A stretch of 64,000 bases of DNA, from NCBI RefSeq assembly GCF_009617585.1, contig NZ_WIXI01000047.1:124001-188000 (forward strand). The letters run 5' to 3'. Made by a program: the position numbers and the translations under genes. The DNA comes from Endobacterium cereale. Lineage in GTDB: Bacteria; Pseudomonadota; Alphaproteobacteria; Rhizobiales; Rhizobiaceae. Below the pieces are notes generated by a model. It saw only the letters and a program-made list of their open reading frames with translations, did no database searches and was not told the origin of the DNA. Positions 50,920-59,113 of the stretch are shown here, piece by piece; within the stretch, counting starts at the first letter, position 1; each line of letters starts with the position of its first letter.

Positions 50920-51500
50920 TTGAGGCGTTCCCACTTTCATGGCCGCACGGATGGCCGCGCACCAAGCAGCCGACGCGTTCTCGCTTCGATGTACCATTCA
51001 CCTCGGCACGCGACGGGCTCATGGAGCAAATCCGTTTGCTTGGTGGCCGGCTGCCAATCCTCTCTAGCGATCTTGAGCTTCGCCGTGATGGCCTGCCCTA
51101 CGCCAATCAACGCGAACCGGCAGACAAAGGCGTTGCCGTCTACTTCGAATGGAAGGGCCAGCAGCGGGTGTTCGCCTGTGACCGGTGGGACCGGATCAAG
51201 GACAATATTCGGGCGCTGGAGAAGACCATCGAGGCCATTCGCGGCATTGAGCGATGGGGCGCTTCCGACATGCTGGAGCGTGCCTTTACCGGATTCACGG
51301 CTTTGCCCTCTCCTGGCGCCAAGAAAACATGGCGCGAAGTGCTTGGCTTCCCGGCCGGTGCCAACCCTGACCGAGAAGGCATTGATATCGAGTTTCGCCG
51401 AAAGGCCAAGGCTGCTCACCCAGACGCCGGCGGCAGCACGGAAGCAATGGCCGAACTGAATGCCGCTCGCGCAGAAGCCCTTAAGGAGATCAAGGCATGA
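50916..51500 (+). CDS. Phage protein ending in a J-domain-like segment
   Basis: A 194-residue protein. The first 130 residues include DKGVAVYFEWKGQQRVFACD then RIKDNIRALEKTIEAIRGIE, seen in many phage and rhizobial proteins of unknown role. The last ~40 residues (FRRKAKAAHPDAGGSTEAMA then ELNAARAEALKEI) contain HPD, the essential J-domain motif that stimulates DnaK, but the domain looks shortened. It may recruit host chaperones to recombination or replication complexes; inference. Confidence 0.65.
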   Translation: MIEAFPLSWPHGWPRTKQPTRSRFDVPFTSARDGLMEQIRLLGGRLPILSSDLELRRDGLPYANQREPADKGVAVYFEWKGQQRVFACDRWDRIKDNIRALEKTIEAIRGIERWGASDMLERAFTGFTALPSPGAKKTWREVLGFPAGANPDREGIDIEFRRKAKAAHPDAGGSTEAMAELNAARAEALKEIKA

Positions 51501-51880
51501 CAGACGTTGGCACCACAAAGCGCCGATCAATGTCTCCGACCCGTCGCCTTCGCATATGGGAGGCTCATGGCGGCGTTTGTTGCCTCTGCCAGACCAAGAT
51601 CGACGGTGTGCGCGAGGCGTGGACCGTTGAGCATCTGAGGGCCTTGGGGCTGGGCGGTGAAGACGAGGACGCGAACTGCGCACCGGCCCACGAAACCTGC
51701 CGCCGCAAGAAGGACAAGGTGGACGTTTCCGCCATCGCGAAGGCGAAGCGGGTCAAGGCCAAGCACATCGGCGTGGCAAAGGCCAAGTCATCACTCTCCC
51801 ATCCACAATTCAAGCGCCTGATGGACGGCACCGTAGTGCGCCGGGACACAGGAGAAATCGTCGGAGGGAACCGGACATGA
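51497..51880 (+). CDS. HNH endonuclease (small)
   Basis: A 127-residue protein with an HNH fold: RLRIWEAHGGVCCLCQTKID, AWTVEHLRALGLGGEDEDAN, CAPAHETCRRKKDK. The Cys pairs (CCLC; C...C) probably bind zinc. The C-terminal basic region has MDGTVVRRDTGEIVG. Small HNH proteins in phages can serve packaging or recombination. It lies within the coupled chain of the rightward operon. Confidence 0.8.
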   Translation: MTDVGTTKRRSMSPTRRLRIWEAHGGVCCLCQTKIDGVREAWTVEHLRALGLGGEDEDANCAPAHETCRRKKDKVDVSAIAKAKRVKAKHIGVAKAKSSLSHPQFKRLMDGTVVRRDTGEIVGGNRT

Positions 51881-52281
51881 CCACCGAAGCACTCACCGCA
51901 ATCGACGTTGACGCACTTGCTCAAGAAATCCGTCGCGTGGACGGCAATCATTCTCTTGGGGCCGGCGCACTTGCTGAGGCACTGCTGCCGTTCCTCTCCC
52001 AATCTCAGACGGTAGGTACACCATCGCCCCAGGATCATTTGCGGGTGAAGCCGCTCGAATGGAGAGCGTTGGCTGTCACGGATCGCGAAGCCGCCGTAGC
52101 CGATAGCATCCTTGGTAAGTGGGAAGTCTGGCATTTCCCAGGTGGTGGAACCTACATCATGAAGCCCGGCGAGCATCAGGGCACGATCTACGAAGACAGC
52201 TATGACGAGGCGAAAGCCTATTTGGAGCGTGTCTATCAGCGCCGGATTGCTCCAGCACTCACCACGGAGGGCCAGCCATGA
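51877..52281 (+). CDS. Hypothetical phage early protein
   Basis: A 134-residue protein: a helical start (TAIDVDALAQEIRRVDGNHS), and a beta-rich part with VKPLEWRALAVTDREAAVAD and KWEVWHFPGGGTYIMKP, closing with a helix (SYDEAKAYLERVYQRRIAPA). This arrangement, VKPLEW then EAK...Y..RI, is common in rhizobial phage proteins but has no known function. Coupled to both neighbours by 4-base overlaps. Confidence 0.65.
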   Translation: MTTEALTAIDVDALAQEIRRVDGNHSLGAGALAEALLPFLSQSQTVGTPSPQDHLRVKPLEWRALAVTDREAAVADSILGKWEVWHFPGGGTYIMKPGEHQGTIYEDSYDEAKAYLERVYQRRIAPALTTEGQP

Positions 52282-52703
52282 GCAAGCAGGTCAACCGTTC
52301 CCTCAAAGACAAGGCGATGGATCACATCGATCACGCCCTTGGCCGTCCGGTAGATCCCACCGGTGAGACATATCGCAACCACTTCGCAACGGATGCCGAT
52401 AGCAAAGAAGGAAAAGCCTTCGACGCATCGCCCTATTGGGACAGGCATCCCAGCGCAGATCCGGGACGGCTGACATTCTTCTTTGTCAACCAGGCCGGTC
52501 GTGAAGCGCTCAAGCGCCACTTGATAGAGATTGGCGACAAGCATCGTATTTTCGACGTCTCATTCAATGGATTCACCCAGCCCGTCGTCGCTGAGAGCGC
52601 GTCGAAAGCTCGATACAGCCTTTGGCTCGATATCTCGGATTGCTTCGCCGACCTCAGCTTCAAAAAGTTCTGCCAATCCGCAACTGTGAGGGTCGCAGCG
52701 TGA
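52278..52703 (+). CDS. Hypothetical phage early protein
   Basis: A 141-residue protein with a basic helical start (MSKQVNRSLKDKAMDHIDHA) and a mixed region (RLTFFFVNQAGREALKRHLI; IFDVSFNGFTQPVVAESASK). It ends in a GTGA overlap with the next gene. Not recognised. Confidence 0.6.
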   Translation: MSKQVNRSLKDKAMDHIDHALGRPVDPTGETYRNHFATDADSKEGKAFDASPYWDRHPSADPGRLTFFFVNQAGREALKRHLIEIGDKHRIFDVSFNGFTQPVVAESASKARYSLWLDISDCFADLSFKKFCQSATVRVAA

Positions 52704-53089
52704 CAAATCCTGACATCCACAACTGCCCGATCTGCGCCGAGCCGTTCAAGCCGGACGATATCTGTGCCAGCGACATCACCGAAGGCACCTGCCACGCGGC
52801 ATGCCTGGAAGGCTCGCCCGTCGTCGACCTCGAAACCGGCGAAGAGACCGGCGGCACGGTCGATACCTACCCTTACAGCGACGTCATGGAACCGCCGCCG
52901 CCCGAAACGAATACAACGGGCTGGGAAGACGAGTTCAACGCGCTGTCACCCGAAGAGCAAGGCAAGATCAGGCACTGTGCTGATACGTTCGGCGTTCCAT
53001 TGATCGCCGCATACCACCGGGCGAAGGATTTGGATGTCATCGAAGCCTCGCCATCCCCGCAAACGAGGACGCTTGGGGGTGGCGAATGA
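52700..53089 (+). CDS. Zinc-finger-like phage protein
   Basis: A 129-residue protein with a likely zinc site (NCPICAEPFKPDDICASDIT then GTCHAACLEG: CxxC...C...HxxC) and an acidic, proline-rich C-terminal part. The start is a GTG at 52700 overlapping the previous stop codon; the frame extends upstream, but only across the preceding gene. Function unknown. Confidence 0.6.
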   Translation: MTNPDIHNCPICAEPFKPDDICASDITEGTCHAACLEGSPVVDLETGEETGGTVDTYPYSDVMEPPPPETNTTGWEDEFNALSPEEQGKIRHCADTFGVPLIAAYHRAKDLDVIEASPSPQTRTLGGGE

Positions 53090-53253
53090 GACCAGAAGCA
53101 TTGATGAAGATGGGTGCTGCGACGGCGCTGGTTGGATTTGTCGGCGTCCTGTTCCCGCCCGAGGGGACGGGCGTAATGGCGGCAATACTCATGGCCATGG
53201 GCGCATGCCTGTTCGGCAAGGGCTATGGAGTGTGGGAGGAGAGGAACAGATGA
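53086..53253 (+). CDS. Small membrane protein (55 aa)
   Basis: A short gene linked at both ends by overlaps (ATGA at 53086-53089 and ATGA at 53250-53253). The product (MRPEALMKMGAATALVGFVG; GTGVMAAILMAMGACLFGKG) has two hydrophobic stretches around a PPEGTG turn and a charged C-terminal tail. Function unknown. Confidence 0.6.
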   Translation: MRPEALMKMGAATALVGFVGVLFPPEGTGVMAAILMAMGACLFGKGYGVWEERNR

Positions 53254-53465
53254 CCCGAGCCGCATTCCGGCAAGCTGACATGGAGCGCATATTCCGGGCA
53301 GCCAAAAGCCAGGGTATGGCGGTAACGATTGATATCAGATCACTGGTTGTTACCGCTATTCCAGATATCCACAGGCCAGAGGCGGTTGACGTCGACCATG
53401 GCCGGCCCCGCATTCTCCCGCTGGGCAATCTCGCCCCAGATGGAGAAGAGAACTTTGAGGACTGA
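53250..53465 (+). CDS. Small protein before the integrase, possible excisionase-like
   Basis: A 71-residue protein (MTRAAFRQADMERIFRAAKS then QGMAVTIDIRSLVVTAIPD). The FRQAD..R..RAAK opening is common in short proteins encoded just upstream of rhizobial phage integrases. A DNA-bending excisionase role fits the location but no winged-helix motif is clear. It overlaps the integrase start by about 11 bases. Confidence 0.6.
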   Translation: MTRAAFRQADMERIFRAAKSQGMAVTIDIRSLVVTAIPDIHRPEAVDVDHGRPRILPLGNLAPDGEENFED

Positions 53466-54597
53466 TAGGCCCGGATACCAGTACCGGGCGAACAAGGACG
53501 GCACGATCGTCCACTACTGGAACCCGCGCAGAGCGGTTAAGGGCTGCTCACCCAGCCTTTCCACGATAAGACTGCCCGACGACAGCACCGACGAGCAGAT
53601 CGCAGCAGAGTGCCAGCGTCTCACGAATCAGTTGCGTGAGGAATTCCGCCTACTGGACGCACCTGTCGAGTTCGACGGAACAATCTCGTCTCTGATCAAG
53701 TGCTACCGCTACGACAAGACGAGCTCGCTGCACAGCGTCAAGCACTCCACCAAGATCCGTGACTACGAGCCGAGCCTGCGCGTTCTCGACAAGAGCGTTG
53801 GGAAAAGGCGTATCGACCGTTTGGTCGCATCTGACTTCAAGCGGTGGTACGCGGACTGGCGCAGGAAAGGCCACAGACGAGCGTCAGGCGCAATTAAGCT
53901 TCTGCGGGTGATAATCTCCTACGGAGCAGGAGAACGCCTCCACGGATGCGCTCAGGCCAGAATGATCCTATCCGACATGCGCTTTGAACAGCCCGCTCCT
54001 CGTACGGTCGCAATGACCTACGAGCAATGCCAGGCGATCGTGAGGCAAAGCATTGAGATGGGCTGCCCCTCGATAGGATTTGTCGAAGCTCTGAAGTTCG
54101 AGACAGCTTTGCGCCGTATCGACGTAATCGGGGAATGGGCACCTACGCCTGAAGGTGGGGAGTTCCGCTGGTCAGGCCTAATGGCCAAGGACATTTCAAA
54201 AGAAATGATCCTGACACTCAAGACGAGCAAGACAGGTGCCGCGGTAGCGAGAGATTTGAAAAGCTATGCCCTAGTCGGGGAAGCCATGGCGGCTTATCGT
54301 ATACCGGACATTGGTCCGGTGGTGATCGATGAGGATCACGGAAAGCCGTACTGGGAGAATCGTTACACCGAGAAATTCAAGAAGGTGCGCGATGCGGCCG
54401 GCGTTCCATCGGACGTGTGGTCTATGGACTCTCGGGCTGGTGCCGTTTCGGAGACGGTCGAAGCGACAGGGTCTCTTGAGGCAGCCAGGGAATTAGCAAC
54501 CCACACCACGACAAAGACCACCCGACGCTACAGCAGAGGCGACGGATTGGAGGCGAGCCGCAAGGTGGCCGAAGCACGTGCTGAAAAGCGCAAGTGA
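53455..54597 (+). CDS. int: Tyrosine-type site-specific integrase
   Basis: A 380-residue recombinase that inserts the phage into tRNA-Gly. The catalytic domain shows Arg in FETALRRIDVIGEW, Lys in LTLKTSKTG, MDSRAGAVSE (the box is usually HxxR; here the His is replaced, as in several rhizobial phage integrases), a second His in ATHTTTKTTRRY, and the Tyr nucleophile in RRYSRG. An N-terminal core-binding domain has KRWYADWRRKGHR. The TTG at 53455 follows GGAGAAGAG; an ATG at 53440 is also possible. attR begins 49 bases after the stop. Confidence 0.93.
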   Translation: MRTDRPGYQYRANKDGTIVHYWNPRRAVKGCSPSLSTIRLPDDSTDEQIAAECQRLTNQLREEFRLLDAPVEFDGTISSLIKCYRYDKTSSLHSVKHSTKIRDYEPSLRVLDKSVGKRRIDRLVASDFKRWYADWRRKGHRRASGAIKLLRVIISYGAGERLHGCAQARMILSDMRFEQPAPRTVAMTYEQCQAIVRQSIEMGCPSIGFVEALKFETALRRIDVIGEWAPTPEGGEFRWSGLMAKDISKEMILTLKTSKTGAAVARDLKSYALVGEAMAAYRIPDIGPVVIDEDHGKPYWENRYTEKFKKVRDAAGVPSDVWSMDSRAGAVSETVEATGSLEAARELATHTTTKTTRRYSRGDGLEASRKVAEARAEKRK

Positions 54598-54645
54598 CAT
54601 GATCTGACACGAGTGACACGCGGTATAGCTAAGTGGTTGAGTTTA

Positions 54646-54693
54646 CTGGAGCGGGTAGCGGGAATCGAACCCGCGTATTCAGCTTGGAAGGCT
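54646..54693. repeat. Right prophage junction (attR), 48-bp core
   Basis: This is identical to 3580-3627. It supplies the 3' half of an intact tRNA-Gly, so the phage rebuilds the gene on integration. The core reaches from one base past the CCA end to within the 5' strand of the anticodon stem, so the anticodon loop, the usual crossover place for such integrases, is inside it. Confidence 0.95.
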
Positions 54694-54720
54694 GCTGCTC
54701 TACCATTGAGCTATACCCGC
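54647..54720 (-). tRNA. tRNA-Gly (anticodon TCC), rebuilt by the prophage
   Basis: A 74-nt minus-strand cloverleaf: acceptor GCGGGTA/TACCCGC, D arm TAGCTCAATGGTAGAGC, anticodon loop CTTCCAA, T arm with GGTTCGATTCC, CCA encoded. The 5' part is host DNA and the 3' part (to 54693) is phage-derived. Confidence 0.97.
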
Positions 54721-54748
54721 GGGGTCTGGTTCGATCCATGCAACGAAA

Positions 54749-54833
54749 TGGTGGAGGGAGTTGGATTTGAACCAACGTAGGCGTAGCCAACGGATTTACA
54801 GTCCGTCCCCTTTAACCACTCGGGCATCCCTCC
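54749..54833 (-). tRNA. tRNA-Tyr (anticodon GTA)
   Basis: An 85-nt class II tRNA on the minus strand with a long variable arm (GTTGGCTACGCCTACG region), acceptor GGAGGGA/TCCCTCC, anticodon loop CTGTAAA, T arm GGTTCAAATCC and CCA encoded. It lies 28 bases before tRNA-Gly and is probably co-transcribed with it. In 54834-55090 I see no gene. Confidence 0.96.
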
Positions 54834-55090
54834 AGTATTTCGTCTGGATCGAGAACCAAGCTCTTCAGAACGTTGGGCGAAACCGCCGTCTCGTTCTGTG
54901 CGGCGTATATGACGGCCACTTTCGCTGCTGTCAACACGGGGAGAAACGAAAAGTTCGGAAAAAACACAGATTGATGTGTCAGGCTGATGAATGCCCCCTA
55001 ACCCTGTGGATAGCGCCGGCTACTGCCAAACCGGGTGAAACCCGTGCATGTGGGGCTTTGCCGGACCATCGGCTGGCGCTATAAGGCGTC

Positions 55091-55972
55091 ATGACAAAAA
55101 ACGATCCAAACGACAAAGCCGGCCGCGACAGCCATTACGCCACCCTGCGCCGCAATGTGCGCGATGCCAAGCGCGAGCGTGGCGAGATCCCGACACCGGA
55201 TCCGCGCAAGCGCCCGAAACCCGCGCATGAGAACTGGAAGGCGCCGCAACTGCAGCCCGACCAGGTCTTTCTCTATGGCCTGCACACCGTGCGCGCCGTC
55301 ATCGACAACCCCGAGCGCCAAATCGTCAAACTGACGGTCACGCAGAACGCCTTCGTGCGCCTCGACATCGGTGAGTCCCACGCACTGCCCTTCCCGGTCG
55401 AGTTCGTGTCGCCGCAGGATATCGACAAACATCTCGGCCCCGACGCCATCCACCAGGGCGCGATGATCGAAACGAAGCCGCTGCCGGTGCGTCGCCTGGA
55501 AGCCTTGAAGGAAAGCAATCTCATTCTCGTGCTCGATCAGGTCACCGATCCGCACAATGTCGGCGCCGTCATGCGTTCGGCGGTTGCCTTCGAGGCCGGC
55601 GCCCTGATCACCACGCAGCGACACAGCCCGACCGAGTCCGGCGTGATGGCGAAGTCTGCCTCCGGCGCGCTTGAAATGATCCCATACATCCAGATCGGCA
55701 ATCTGGCCGATGCGCTGGGCGAACTGCGGAAGCTCGGCTTCCAGACAATCGGGCTTGATTCGGAAGGGCCGGCTCCGCTCGAAGGCACATTTGCCGGGGC
55801 TAAGGTTGCGCTGGTGCTCGGTTCAGAGGGTAAGGGCCTGCGCCAGAAGACGCGCGAAACCGTCGACGCGCTGGCACGTCTCGACATGCCAGGCGCCATC
55901 AAGTCGCTGAACGTTTCGAATGCGGCGGCTATCGCGCTTTATGCGGCGCGTCAGCATCTCGCCAAGGCTTGA
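55091..55972 (+). CDS. rlmB: 23S rRNA 2'-O-methyltransferase RlmB (SpoU/TrmH family)
   Basis: A 293-residue SPOUT-class enzyme that methylates a guanosine ribose in 23S rRNA. The N-terminal ~60 residues are basic and disordered; then comes the substrate-binding domain (FLYGLHTVRAVIDNPERQIV) and the SPOUT domain with DQVTDPHNVGAVMRSAVAFE (motif 1), ALVLGSEGKGLRQKTRETVD (motif 2) and SLNVSNAAAIALYAARQHL (motif 3). AAGG precedes the ATG. It is divergent from the tRNA genes. Confidence 0.93.
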   Translation: MTKNDPNDKAGRDSHYATLRRNVRDAKRERGEIPTPDPRKRPKPAHENWKAPQLQPDQVFLYGLHTVRAVIDNPERQIVKLTVTQNAFVRLDIGESHALPFPVEFVSPQDIDKHLGPDAIHQGAMIETKPLPVRRLEALKESNLILVLDQVTDPHNVGAVMRSAVAFEAGALITTQRHSPTESGVMAKSASGALEMIPYIQIGNLADALGELRKLGFQTIGLDSEGPAPLEGTFAGAKVALVLGSEGKGLRQKTRETVDALARLDMPGAIKSLNVSNAAAIALYAARQHLAKA

Positions 55973-55979
55973 TCCGGCC

Positions 55980-56396
55980 TTAGTGCAAAGCCGTCGCCCG
56001 TCTGTCGAAACAGCGCATGCGCTCGGGCGGCGTCGCATTGCCGCCATCGCGCACGTCAGCGGCAAACTGGATCGAGCCGATCAGTTCGAGATCGAATAGC
56101 GGCTTGGAAATAACGCCAAGGGTGCCGGGAATACCGCTAGCGATCGCTTCCGGATTGGCGGTCATGAAAATGACCGTCAGCCCGCGCGCCGCCAGTTCCC
56201 GGCCGATATCCGGCCCGGTCGCTCCATCCTGAAGATGAACATCGACAAGTATGATGTCGGCGTCATCGCCGGCATCGAGTGCATCGGCCTGATTGGCCGC
56301 TATGCCTGCCACTTCATGACCAAGGGCCAGCACGGCGTCCTCGATATGTAGCGCGATCAACAGCTGGTCTTCTACGACGAGAATCCGATGCGGCAT
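55980..56396 (-). CDS. Single-domain response regulator
   Basis: A 138-residue CheY-like receiver without an output domain. The phosphoacceptor is Asp52 (IILVDVHLQDG), with the acidic pair in VVEDQ near the N-terminus, the switch Thr in IFMTAN and the Lys in GVISKPLF. Such proteins act in phosphorelays or by binding a partner. AGAGGGG precedes the ATG. It converges on rlmB. The cognate kinase is not in this window. Confidence 0.9.
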   Translation of the reverse strand: MPHRILVVEDQLLIALHIEDAVLALGHEVAGIAANQADALDAGDDADIILVDVHLQDGATGPDIGRELAARGLTVIFMTANPEAIASGIPGTLGVISKPLFDLELIGSIQFAADVRDGGNATPPERMRCFDRRATALH

Positions 56397-56563
56397 GTGC
56401 CCCTCTTCGTTTTATGACTAGGTACAATGACGCGCACGCGGTTTTGTTCCACAACCTCTAATAATTGATGCGCGCGTGAGTGGAGGTCACCAAGGCCTTT
56501 CTCAAAAGGCTGCGCGTCATAAAGCGAATCGGATAGACAGGATCGCATGATTCGGAACCGCCC

Positions 56564-58633
56564 ATGAGCCTCGCCTATCTCGATAAACTCAACGATGCCC
56601 AGCGCCGCGCCGTCGAGCATGGCGCGGCCGATGCAAAAACCGGCGACAGCGGCCCGCTTCTGGTGATTGCCGGCGCTGGCTCTGGCAAGACCAACACACT
56701 GGCGCACCGCGTCGCTCACCTGATCGTCAACGGCGCCGATCCGCGCCGTATCCTGCTGATGACCTTTTCCCGCCGCGCCGCCTCCGAAATGGGCAAACGC
56801 GTCGAGCGCATCTGCGGACAGGTGCTCGGCGCCAATGCCGGCGTGATGACCGATGCACTGGCATGGGCCGGCACGTTCCACGGTATCGGCGCGCGACTGA
56901 TGCGCATCTATGCGGAACAGATCGGCCTCGATCCGGATTTCACCATCCACGACCGCGAAGACAGTGCCGACCTGATGAACCTCATCCGGCATGAGCTCGG
57001 TTTTTCCAAGACCGAAAGCCGGTTTCCCACCAAGGGCACCTGCCTCGCCATCTATTCACGCGTGGTGAATTCGGAAGCCGCGCTCGGTGAAGTGCTGAAG
57101 ACGTATTTTCCATGGTGCGCCGCATGGGAAGCGCAGCTGCGCGAACTGTTTGGCTGTTATGTCGAAGCCAAGCAGACCCAGAACGTCCTCGATTACGACG
57201 ATCTTCTGCTCTATTGGGCGCAGACCATGTCGGAACCGCTGCTGGCTGCCGATATCGGTGCGCGCTTCGATCACGTTCTCGTCGACGAATATCAGGACAC
57301 CAACCGTCTGCAATCGAGCATCCTGATGGGCTTAAAACCCGGTGGCCGCGGCCTGACCGTCGTCGGCGACGATGCGCAGTCGATCTATTCGTTTCGCGCC
57401 GCCACCATCCGCAACATTCTGGATTTTCCAAAATCCTTCGAGCCGCCCGCCGATATCATCACACTCGACCGCAATTACCGCTCCACCACGACGATCCTTG
57501 CCGCCGCCAATGGCGTCATCGATCTCGCCCGCGAGCGGTTCACCAAGAACCTGTGGACCGAACGGCAATCGGCCGAGCGCCCTCGCCTCGTTTCCGTGCG
57601 CGATGAAACCGAGCAGGCCAACTACGTCTGCGAAACGATTCTCGAAAACCGCGAAACTGGCATGACCTTGAAAAATCAGGCCGTGCTGTTCCGCTCCTCC
57701 AACCATTCCGGCCCGCTGGAAGTGGAGCTTACCCGCCGCAACATTCCTTTCGTGAAATTCGGCGGCCTGAAATTTTTGGACAGCGCCCACGTGAAGGATC
57801 TGCTGGCAGCATTGCGTTTTGCCCAGAACCCGCGCGACCGCGTCGCCGGTTTCCGGCTGATGCAGTTGATCCCCGGCGTCGGCCCACAAACCGCTGGAAA
57901 AATCCTCGACGCCATCGCGACCGATCCCGAACCGCTGGCGGCATTACAGGAAATCCCTGCCCCGCCCCGCAGCGGCGAGGACTGGACGACATTTGTCGCG
58001 ATGCTGGCCTCGGTACGTCGCGGCGAAGGCTGGCCATCGGAAATCGGCACGGCGCGCAACTGGTACGAACCGCACCTGGAGCGCATCCACGAGGATGCCG
58101 ACACCCGCAAGGCCGACCTGCTGCAACTGGAACAGATCGCCTCCGGTTATGCATCCCGCGAGCGGTTCCTCACCGAACTGACGCTCGATCCGCCCAGCGC
58201 CACCAGCGATCAGGCCGGCGTACCGCTGCTCGACGACGATTACCTGATCCTCTCGACCATCCATTCGGCCAAGGGGCAGGAATGGCGCTCGGTCTTCGTG
58301 CTGAACTGCGTCGACGGCTGCATTCCCTCCGATCTCGGTGTCGGCACCAGCGCCGAAATCGAGGAGGAACGCCGTCTGCTCTATGTGGCTATGACGCGGG
58401 CCAAGGACAGCCTGCATTTGGTGACGCCGCAGCGCTTCTTCACCCACGGCCAGCATTCACAGGGCGACCGGCATGTCTACGCCGCCCGCACCCGCTTCAT
58501 CCCGGCAACGCTTCTGCAGTTTTTCGAAACCACCGCTTGGCCGGTGGTGGAGCCGATGTCGGAAGCGGAAAAGGCGGCGCGCAAACAGGTGCGCATAGAT
58601 GTGACGGCGCGGATGCGCGGCATGTGGCGGTGA
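56564..58633 (+). CDS. UvrD/Rep-type ATP-dependent DNA helicase
   Basis: A 689-residue superfamily 1A 3'-5' helicase. Motifs appear in order: Q motif LNDAQRRAVEH, Walker A AGAGSGKTN (36-44), motif Ia LLMTFSRRAASEM, motif II VDEYQDTN, motif III VVGDDAQSIYSFRAA, motif IV LDRNYRST, motif V LSTIHSAKGQEW, motif VI LLYVAMTRAKDSL. It is shorter in the C-terminus than UvrD, and is probably one of several such helicases in the host. Confidence 0.93.
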   Translation: MSLAYLDKLNDAQRRAVEHGAADAKTGDSGPLLVIAGAGSGKTNTLAHRVAHLIVNGADPRRILLMTFSRRAASEMGKRVERICGQVLGANAGVMTDALAWAGTFHGIGARLMRIYAEQIGLDPDFTIHDREDSADLMNLIRHELGFSKTESRFPTKGTCLAIYSRVVNSEAALGEVLKTYFPWCAAWEAQLRELFGCYVEAKQTQNVLDYDDLLLYWAQTMSEPLLAADIGARFDHVLVDEYQDTNRLQSSILMGLKPGGRGLTVVGDDAQSIYSFRAATIRNILDFPKSFEPPADIITLDRNYRSTTTILAAANGVIDLARERFTKNLWTERQSAERPRLVSVRDETEQANYVCETILENRETGMTLKNQAVLFRSSNHSGPLEVELTRRNIPFVKFGGLKFLDSAHVKDLLAALRFAQNPRDRVAGFRLMQLIPGVGPQTAGKILDAIATDPEPLAALQEIPAPPRSGEDWTTFVAMLASVRRGEGWPSEIGTARNWYEPHLERIHEDADTRKADLLQLEQIASGYASRERFLTELTLDPPSATSDQAGVPLLDDDYLILSTIHSAKGQEWRSVFVLNCVDGCIPSDLGVGTSAEIEEERRLLYVAMTRAKDSLHLVTPQRFFTHGQHSQGDRHVYAARTRFIPATLLQFFETTAWPVVEPMSEAEKAARKQVRIDVTARMRGMWR

Positions 58634-58656
58634 TTTGAGCCTGGACTAAAGGCTTT

Positions 58657-59064
58657 TCATTCACGGCAACGCCATGACCACCATTGAGGATGGCCATTTT
58701 GTGTAATTACCCAAGTTAGGATGCCTTTGTGAGAAAGCGCAAAGGAATGTGCGACGTCACCAATGACACCACCCCCAACAATCCCGGCTGACGTATTTTT
58801 GACGGAAAACGTATCGGTCCCAAGCGCACTTTTCCGACTTGTGAAAATCCAATTTACCGGCTCGGTCGTTCCTATTGTACGAGCAACTCGAAGCTCTACC
58901 AGACTCCCCACCACATCAACTTTTACTTGATCTACCTCCTCAAAGCGGTTGAGCTGGCTAGAGCTTTCTTGAAAATGGCAAGCCAGCATCTGTCCGTCTG
59001 CCGCTTCTGCCGTTCCAGCTGCGATAAAGAGCAACGCGATCATCGATAAGATTGTGAAGCGCAT
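58657..59064 (-). CDS. Secreted protein of unknown function
   Basis: A 135-residue protein with a signal peptide (MRFTILSMIALLFIAAGTAE, cleavage likely after AEA). The mature domain is beta-rich (LACHFQESSSQLNRFEEVDQ; GSLVELRVARTIGTTEPVNW) with two cysteines, one near each end. The ATG at 59064 starts the signal peptide and was preferred to an extended start at 59130. No family recognised. Confidence 0.65.
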   Translation of the reverse strand: MRFTILSMIALLFIAAGTAEAADGQMLACHFQESSSQLNRFEEVDQVKVDVVGSLVELRVARTIGTTEPVNWIFTSRKSALGTDTFSVKNTSAGIVGGGVIGDVAHSFALSHKGILTWVITQNGHPQWWSWRCRE

Positions 59065-59113
59065 ATTGGGTCCCACATCAAAAGTTGGGCTGACAGTCGC
59101 TTTCATTAGGCAT

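Larger units (their letters stand above)
3580..54693. mobile_element. Integrated temperate podovirus (T7-like tail/head gene order), about 51.1 kb
   Basis: The limits are the outer ends of two identical 48-bp copies of the tRNA-Gly 3' half. Inside are a tyrosine integrase next to the right copy, a repressor/Cro switch, a replication and recombination set, terminase, portal, scaffold, capsid, tail tubes A and B, internal virion proteins, tail spike and lysis genes. I saw no broken structural gene, so the prophage is probably intact. The order portal, scaffold, capsid, tubes, gp13/14-like, ejection proteins, spike is that of T7-like phages, but no phage RNA polymerase gene is present. Confidence 0.95.

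Noticed and set aside
3580-54693. Diversity-generating retroelement, CRISPR array, toxin-antitoxin pair, or phage RNA polymerase
   Set aside because: Looked for because of the tail spike, podovirus type and accessory genes; no reverse transcriptase, no template/variable repeat, no spaced repeat array, no recognisable toxin pair, and no polymerase gene was found.
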